A DNA stretch of 18,329 bases from Methanosphaera sp. rholeuAM6. Its GTDB lineage: Archaea; Methanobacteriota; Methanobacteria; Methanobacteriales; Methanobacteriaceae. The stretch is from positions 1 to 18,329 of the forward strand of contig MVAA01000015.1 in the NCBI GenBank assembly GCA_003266105.1, read 5' to 3'. Below the pieces are notes generated by a model. It ran no database searches, was not told where the DNA came from, and was given only the letters and a program-made list of their open reading frames with translations. The first letter of the stretch is position 1. Each line of letters opens with the position of its first letter. Shown piece by piece: positions 14,395 to 18,329 of the stretch. The translations under genes and the position numbers were made by a program.

Positions 14395-15150
14395 TCAAGG
14401 ATTGCACATCTTGCATCCAACATAACCCTGATTATACGCTTCCTGCTTAGATGAAAAGAATACCTTGTTTTTTTCGCTCATCTTATCAACAGCTTCACAG
14501 CCAGGCACATGTAACTTATGGGATTTGGCATTTCCGATATATCCTGATGAACTTGTGCCTGAAACAGTTTTGTCACTTGTTGAAACGGACTTAGCGTTAC
14601 TGTCTGTTGAAGTGGTTGCCACATGATTACTGTTTTGAGTTGTGGTTGATGCCCACTTATATGGTGAAAATTCACTTGGCGGAATATACATGACCTCTGC
14701 AAGACCCTCCTTCAGAAGCATCTCATTAAGGTTTTTACCGTCAACTATAACTACGGCCAATGTCCTTCCATACTTGTCGGTATATTTTCGATCATCAACG
14801 TTTATACCAACTTCCTTATTAAGACATAGCTTCTTAACAAACTTCTTGGAAGCATGATACCCTGTAACACCTTTTTCAGGAGTGTTGACACCGACAAACC
14901 TAATCTTTTCACCACTACTCAAATATATTGTGTCTCCATCAACAACAGTAGTACATACACCTTTCTTTTCACTTGTCAGATAGGTATTATTATATTTGGA
15001 CAGTATCTCCTGTGCCGAATATGAATCATAGTAATTGTCCGGAATATTATGGGTAAAACCTGTTCCCTTATAATTTGCAGATGAAGCCGATAAAAACATT
15101 AAAGAAATCAATATTATTAAAATAAATACAATTCTTTTATCTAAATTCAT
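14395..15150 (-). CDS. Secreted staphylococcal-type nuclease with C-terminal Cys/His domain
   Basis: This 251-residue protein starts with a signal peptide or anchor (hydrophobic 7-24, ASSA). Residues 64-155 are a thermonuclease (SNase) domain. The key residues are in place: D71 (DGDT), R84 (KIRFVGV), T90, E92 and R129 (YGRTLA); the Asp of the usual D-T-P-E is Asn89, a common variant. It should hydrolyse DNA or RNA, with Ca2+, outside the cell. After a Ser/Thr-rich linker (165-202) comes 'YIGNAKSHKLHVPGCEAVD' and 'GYVGCKMC' at 204-249, a Cys/His module (H214, C218, C246, C249) like the Ada-type metal-binding domain found at the ends of other secreted nucleases. The start is supported by GGAGTGAT just before the ATG. 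Probable role is nutrient or eDNA degradation (inference). Confidence 0.88.
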   Translation of the reverse strand: MNLDKRIVFILIILISLMFLSASSANYKGTGFTHNIPDNYYDSYSAQEILSKYNNTYLTSEKKGVCTTVVDGDTIYLSSGEKIRFVGVNTPEKGVTGYHASKKFVKKLCLNKEVGINVDDRKYTDKYGRTLAVVIVDGKNLNEMLLKEGLAEVMYIPPSEFSPYKWASTTTQNSNHVATTSTDSNAKSVSTSDKTVSGTSSSGYIGNAKSHKLHVPGCEAVDKMSEKNKVFFSSKQEAYNQGYVGCKMCNP

Positions 15151-15192
15151 CCAATCACTCCTAAAAACATTTAATATAATATTTAATCTTAT

Positions 15193-15205
15193 TGGTATTT
15201 ATACT
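15193..15205 (-). promoter_or_regulatory. TATA box of the nuclease gene
   Basis: The minus strand reads AGTATAAATACC, about 45 bases before the ATG at 15150, leaving a leader of about 25 bases that contains GGAGTGAT. Confidence 0.55.
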
Positions 15206-15264
15206 ATTTGAGAATACAATATATATTAAAGATAATATGACTGGAGATTTAAAGTATAATAATT

Positions 15265-15280
15265 AGAATATATATAAATA
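15265..15280 (+). promoter_or_regulatory. TATA box of the zinc-ribbon membrane protein gene
   Basis: GAATATATATAAATAAG includes a strong TATA element. The predicted start near 15297 gives a leader of about 18 bases with GGATGTGAT at 15302-15310. Confidence 0.6.
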
Positions 15281-15314
15281 AGTTTAATAAGAACACTTCT
15301 TGGATGTGATTATT

Positions 15315-15893
15315 ATGAAAATATGTCAACGTTGTGGACATGAAAACGAAGAAAATGCAAAATTTTGTGGCATATGTGGACAAAACCTGCAAAATATAGA
15401 ACAGCCACAAAAAACTAATCAAGATGAAAAAACTTATCAACAACCTGCAGATAACCAAATCAGACAAGAACCGGACAATCAACAGATAGATTTCCAGCCG
15501 GCAAACAGCCAGCAAACAAGTAATCAACAGCAGTATAATGCCCCACAGAATACTTATCAGCCAAGCTACCAGACACATGCACATAAAAACATGTGGATTG
15601 CCGTTATACTTGACATTGTTGGAGGATTAATATTCTATTTCCTATGTGGAATTGGACAGTTATATCTTGGATTATATAAAAGAGGTATAACATTATGTCT
15701 TCTGGGATTAGTTCCGGTAATAATTAATCTGTTATGTCTCATTGCAGATCATGAACTAATCGGATCATTGGTATCATTATTAATAGGACTCATACTATTG
15801 GTTTACTCCGTTTATGATGCCTACAAATGTACCAATGCAATCAATGAAGGTCAGCCAATACCATTATTATTCGGTAGCCTAGACTTACAATAA
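15315..15893 (+). CDS. Zinc ribbon, Gln/Asn-rich linker and C-terminal membrane domain protein
   Basis: This 192-residue protein opens with a zinc ribbon (C4-x2-C7, C18-x2-C21), then a Gln/Asn/Pro-rich linker to about residue 85. After KNMWIAVI come about three membrane segments: 95-115, 120-145 and 150-172. The hairpin 'CGIGQLYLGLYKRGITL' and the 'YSVYDAYKCTNAINEG' tail resemble TM2-type domains. The zinc ribbon should face the cytoplasm. The ATG at 15315 is chosen over the in-frame TTG at 15300 because GGATGTGAT (15302-15310) lies four bases before it. The overall plan, soluble N-terminal domain, low-complexity linker and membrane hairpin, matches the protein at 5900. Function unknown. Confidence 0.82.
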   Translation: MKICQRCGHENEENAKFCGICGQNLQNIEQPQKTNQDEKTYQQPADNQIRQEPDNQQIDFQPANSQQTSNQQQYNAPQNTYQPSYQTHAHKNMWIAVILDIVGGLIFYFLCGIGQLYLGLYKRGITLCLLGLVPVIINLLCLIADHELIGSLVSLLIGLILLVYSVYDAYKCTNAINEGQPIPLLFGSLDLQ

Positions 15894-15920
15894 CCTCCCA
15901 TATCTTTATTCTTTCTATTA

Positions 15921-15947
15921 TTTTTTCCCAGATTTTACATAAAAAAA
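15921..15947. terminator. Opposed oligo-T signals between convergent genes
   Basis: T6 at 15921-15926 follows the plus-strand stop at 15893; A7 at 15941-15947 is T7 on the minus strand, 15 bases after the aldo/keto reductase stop at 15962. These could end transcription in both directions. Confidence 0.5.
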
Positions 15948-15961
15948 GTTTAAGAAGAGGA

Positions 15962-17116
15962 TTATGTTGAAAGGAATTCCTTCATCATGGAATTATTCAA
16001 ATGCTTATCCACATCCTTCATTAATTCCGGTATATCCAAGTGCTGTGGACAGTACTTTACACATTGCCCACATTCGACACAATCACCGGCAGCACCGTTT
16101 TCCTCGCTTTCGGCAAGTACCAGATAGTTACATGCCGCATTTACGGGATCTCCATTTTGTATCTTGTTGATATGATATGTGTTGTATATTGTGAAATACT
16201 TGGAGATAGGAATTTTTACGGGACAGTGTTCAATACAGTAATTGCACTGTGTACATTTGATTGGTGTTAAATCATTCACCAAATCCCGTACCTTGGATAT
16301 TAACTCGTGTTCTTCCTTTGAAAGCGGTTTAATGTCCTTGAATATGTTTATACTGCTGTTCATCTGTTCAAGACTGCTTACACCATTTAATATCATGAAC
16401 ACATTTTCCAAATCGTTGCAGAATCTCAGTGCCCATGAAACGTTTTCACTCTCAGAATCATATTCCCTGTATATTTTCTCGGCTTCATCCGGCAAGTTTG
16501 CCAATGCTCCACCCTTTACAGGTTCCATTACAATTACGGGCTTATCATATTTTGTTGCTATTTCATAACATTCCCTGGATTCCAAGGTTGTACTTGTCCA
16601 ATCCAGATAGTTTATCTGCAGTTGTATGAAATCACAATCGGGAAATGCCTCCAATGCTTCCACTAGTGCTTCCGGTTCATCATGGAATGAAAAACCCATA
16701 TGTTTTATTTTTCCTTCACGCTTTTTTTGTCTTACAAATTCAAATGAATCAAAATCGTATACTGCATGGTGTGTCATTTCGTTGATGTTGTGTATCAGGT
16801 AATAGTCAAAATAGTCTACGCCACATTTTTCCAGCTGTTCGTTGAAGTATTTTTCCATGTCTTCCTCTTTTTCCACAAAGAATACCGGCAGTTTTGTTGC
16901 GACAATGAATTCTTCTCTTGGGTATCTGTCCACCACCGCTTCTTTAAGTACCCTTTCGCTTACTCCATTGTGGTAGGGGTATGCCGTGTCAAAGTATTTT
17001 CCACCATTTGCCATGTACACATCCACCATTTGCTTTACCTGTTCTATATCAACCTTTGTTGGATCGTTGTCATCCAGTTGGGGCAATCTCATCATTCCAA
17101 ATCCGAATTTTTCCAT
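15962..17116 (-). CDS. Aldo/keto reductase fused to a two-cluster ferredoxin domain
   Basis: This 384-residue protein has an aldo/keto reductase barrel at about 1-280 with the full catalytic tetrad: D43 and Y48 (FDTAYPYHNG), K75 (VATKLP) and H109 (YLIHNI). The C-terminal 100 residues hold two 4Fe-4S motifs, C288-x2-C291-x2-C294-x3-C298-P and C346-x2-C349-x2-C352-x3-C356-P. This fusion is a known archaeal/anaerobe subfamily, likely passing electrons between a carbonyl substrate and ferredoxin in the cytoplasm; the substrate is unknown. The ATG at 17116 is preferred over ATG at 17128 because GGTGAT (17121-17126) precedes it by four bases and overlaps the upstream ATG. It is single, between convergent and same-strand genes. 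Confidence 0.9.
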   Translation of the reverse strand: MEKFGFGMMRLPQLDDNDPTKVDIEQVKQMVDVYMANGGKYFDTAYPYHNGVSERVLKEAVVDRYPREEFIVATKLPVFFVEKEEDMEKYFNEQLEKCGVDYFDYYLIHNINEMTHHAVYDFDSFEFVRQKKREGKIKHMGFSFHDEPEALVEALEAFPDCDFIQLQINYLDWTSTTLESRECYEIATKYDKPVIVMEPVKGGALANLPDEAEKIYREYDSESENVSWALRFCNDLENVFMILNGVSSLEQMNSSINIFKDIKPLSKEEHELISKVRDLVNDLTPIKCTQCNYCIEHCPVKIPISKYFTIYNTYHINKIQNGDPVNAACNYLVLAESEENGAAGDCVECGQCVKYCPQHLDIPELMKDVDKHLNNSMMKEFLST

Positions 17117-17284
17117 AATTATCACCATAATTATTATTGTGTTTTATCTTTAATTGTCAAATTATCTTTTTATGTGTTCAATTTATGTTATTACATATTA
17201 ATTCTTTAAAATCTACTATATATTGTTATTTAGTTAATTAGATATATGTATTTATGCTTAAATTTAAAGAAAAAACCCAATAGT

Positions 17285-17323
17285 AAAAAAAAAGAGATGT
17301 TTTAATATATATTATTAAAACAT
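17285..17323 (-). terminator. Strong intrinsic terminator after the DUF4013 gene
   Basis: ATGTTTTAATA and TATTAAAACAT form a perfect 11-base stem with a five-base loop, followed on the minus strand by T9 (17285-17293). It begins 27 bases after the stop at 17350. This is one of the clearest hairpin-plus-T signals in the window. Confidence 0.75.
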
Positions 17324-17349
17324 GTGAAGGGGATTTTAAATCATATGAC

Positions 17350-18021
17350 TTAACTCAGGTTGTATACTGAAACTATTGTCCTGTTTTTAAACAGTACATA
17401 CAATGGTACTATAACTATTACCAGAACAATGTATGCTATCATCACAAGTAACATTAACATTACAAAGAGTGCAGGGGATATCTGACTCACGAGCATTATT
17501 ATTCCTGTTATAACGGCTACTACTGCACATATACCCAGAAGTATGATGAATGTCGTGATGATTAACTTTATATAGGTAAATCCTACTGTTTTTAGTACGT
17601 TGTATATTCTTGTAAAGTTAAATCCTTCCCTGAACGAGCCTGATTCCACCATGCATATACTTGCAATTTGTGATATGTAATAGCTAAGAACCGTCAGAAC
17701 AACAAGCACCAACGTTAGAATATAATAGTCTATTCTTCCCATATTTCCAACAAACATTATCAGGAGTATTTCCGGCAGGTAATATATGATTTTAAGCACT
17801 AAAAGCTTTAATCCTTTGATGAATGTTTCTGCGTTAATCATTATACCTGGCAGTTTCTCGTAATTGTTTATCATTCCGTTTAAACAGTTTTCTATTATGT
17901 GGTATGAATAGCTTTCAATGAATATGTATGGAAAGAGTAATATTCCCAGATAGTACAGGATTATTTCATTACTGTTGGTTTTAACATATTCCATGCCGTC
18001 TTTTAGTATGTCGAATATCAT
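17350..18021 (-). CDS. DUF4013-family membrane protein
   Basis: This 223-residue protein has several hydrophobic segments and the family-like N-terminus 'DILKDGMEYVKTN', then loops with an 'ICMVESGSFREGFNFTRI' motif characteristic of DUF4013 proteins of methanogens. It has no signal peptide and six or so membrane segments. The ATG at 18021 follows the regulator's stop at 18026 by four bases and has GGGAG nine bases upstream, which sits inside the end of the regulator gene. An in-frame ATG at 18057 would overlap that gene further and lacks such a signal. Function unknown; the XRE partner suggests the protein is regulated by, or senses for, that regulator (inference). Confidence 0.78.
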   Translation of the reverse strand: MIFDILKDGMEYVKTNSNEIILYYLGILLFPYIFIESYSYHIIENCLNGMINNYEKLPGIMINAETFIKGLKLLVLKIIYYLPEILLIMFVGNMGRIDYYILTLVLVVLTVLSYYISQIASICMVESGSFREGFNFTRIYNVLKTVGFTYIKLIITTFIILLGICAVVAVITGIIMLVSQISPALFVMLMLLVMIAYIVLVIVIVPLYVLFKNRTIVSVYNLS

Positions 18022-18025
18022 TATT

Positions 18026-18232
18026 TTATTCTCCCTCATCTTCAAATAAGAAAACATCCTCTATATGTTCCTTGTTTAACAATTGTGTTATCTTATGTGC
18101 AACTATTAGTGATGGGTTGTATTTTCCGTTTTCCAGAGCGTTTATTGTCTGTCTTGATACTCCGACTTTTTGTGCAAAGTCTTTCTGAGTAATTCCCATC
18201 TCTTGCCTTAGATATTTTATTTTTGTTTTCAT
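18026..18232 (-). CDS. XRE-family (Cro/C1-type) transcriptional regulator
   Basis: This 68-residue protein is a single helix-turn-helix domain: 'IKYLRQEMGITQKDFAQKVG' (helices 1-2) and 'VSRQTINALENGKYNPSL' (recognition helix and turn), followed by 'AHKITQLLNKEHIEDVF' and an acidic tail. Such short archaeal/bacterial XRE proteins are usually paired with a membrane protein, as here. It probably represses its own operon. The ATG at 18232 coincides with the transcription start predicted from the TATA box TAATATATATAAG at 18251-18263, so the mRNA is probably leaderless. Its stop is four bases before the DUF4013 start, so the pair is one operon. Confidence 0.88.
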   Translation of the reverse strand: MKTKIKYLRQEMGITQKDFAQKVGVSRQTINALENGKYNPSLIVAHKITQLLNKEHIEDVFLFEDEGE

Positions 18233-18250
18233 AAACTTTAAATCCCAAGT

Positions 18251-18263
18251 CTTATATATATTA
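18251..18263 (-). promoter_or_regulatory. TATA box of the XRE/DUF4013 operon
   Basis: The minus strand reads TAATATATATAAG. Its distance, about 25 bases to the ATG at 18232, predicts leaderless transcription. Confidence 0.6.
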
Positions 18264-18329
18264 TTATTTATCTTTTGCTTTATTAATAGAATTCCTATCT
18301 GGTGGATTGAACCTCTCCATCTTGTAGAA
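18264..18329 (-). CDS. Probable C-terminal end of an unidentified gene
   Basis: Reading the minus strand from the right edge gives 21 open codons (ending in MERFNPPDRNSINKAKDK) and TAA at 18264-18266. The charged end and the TATA box of the next operon starting directly after the stop make a gene end plausible. It is too short to identify, and chance is possible. Confidence 0.4.
   Translation of the reverse strand, partial: FYKMERFNPPDRNSINKAKDK

Noticed and set aside
15300..15315. TTG at 15300 as start of the zinc ribbon gene
   Set aside because: GGATGTGAT lies between it and the ATG at 15315 at correct spacing, so the TTG is within the leader.
16040..17209. Plus-strand frames opposite the aldo/keto reductase gene
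   Set aside because: They are antisense shadows without initiation signals; the minus-strand enzyme has intact catalytic and Fe-S residues.
18291..18329. tRNA-like look (CTGGTGGATTGA, TTGTAGAA resembling a Tyr anticodon loop)
   Set aside because: The D-arm pairing is only partial, the candidate is cut by the window edge, and the minus strand reads well as the end of a protein gene.

Overview
The window looks like an archaeal chromosome segment from the order Methanobacteriales, most likely Methanosphaera or a close relative (inference). It is visibly very AT-rich. Nearly every gene has a TATA-like box about 25 bases before a short or absent leader, and ribosome-binding sites match the archaeal GGAGGTGAT pattern. 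Gene content fits: two large secreted parallel beta-helix adhesin-like proteins, an aldo/keto reductase carrying two 4Fe-4S clusters, DUF4013 and DUF998 membrane proteins, a HIRAN protein and an ARPP-1-type protein. No rRNA, confident tRNA, CRISPR array or insertion sequence was seen.

Layout. Positions 1-5733 hold two minus-strand adhesin-like genes; the first runs off the left edge and the second is built from two beta-helix modules plus four Ig-like repeats. At 5900-6946 a plus-strand gene encodes a two-domain cytoplasmic protein with a C-terminal membrane hairpin. At 7046-8921 a minus-strand operon encodes a half-size type I specificity subunit (HsdS) and an HsdM-like protein whose catalytic motifs look destroyed. 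From 8922 to 10064 there is about 1.1 kb with only one convincing short reading frame (40 codons, 9255-9377). It also holds a promoter flanked by a 13-base inverted repeat, a 5' leader hairpin, and two tandem structured elements that share a motif and end in T-tracts. This is the most unusual part of the window.

From 10065 to 12572, minus-strand genes encode an ARPP-1 domain protein coupled to a HIRAN domain protein, a small zinc ribbon protein and a GNAT acetyltransferase. A DUF998 membrane protein (plus) follows, then two exported proteins (minus): a lipid- or membrane-anchored acidic protein and a staphylococcal-type nuclease with a C-terminal Cys cluster. Next come a zinc-ribbon/Gln-rich/membrane protein (plus), the ferredoxin-fused aldo/keto reductase (minus), and an XRE regulator with its DUF4013 partner (minus). 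A probable C-terminal end of another minus-strand gene lies at the right edge.

Functional picture. Much of the window serves the cell surface (adhesins, secreted nuclease, anchored protein, membrane proteins). The centre carries likely accessory or defence-related DNA-binding genes (the HsdS/HsdM-like pair, HIRAN/ARPP-1) around the unexplained repeat region. Several upstream in-frame TTG, GTG or ATG codons are really part of the Shine-Dalgarno sequence, so a number of starts were moved to the downstream ATG.
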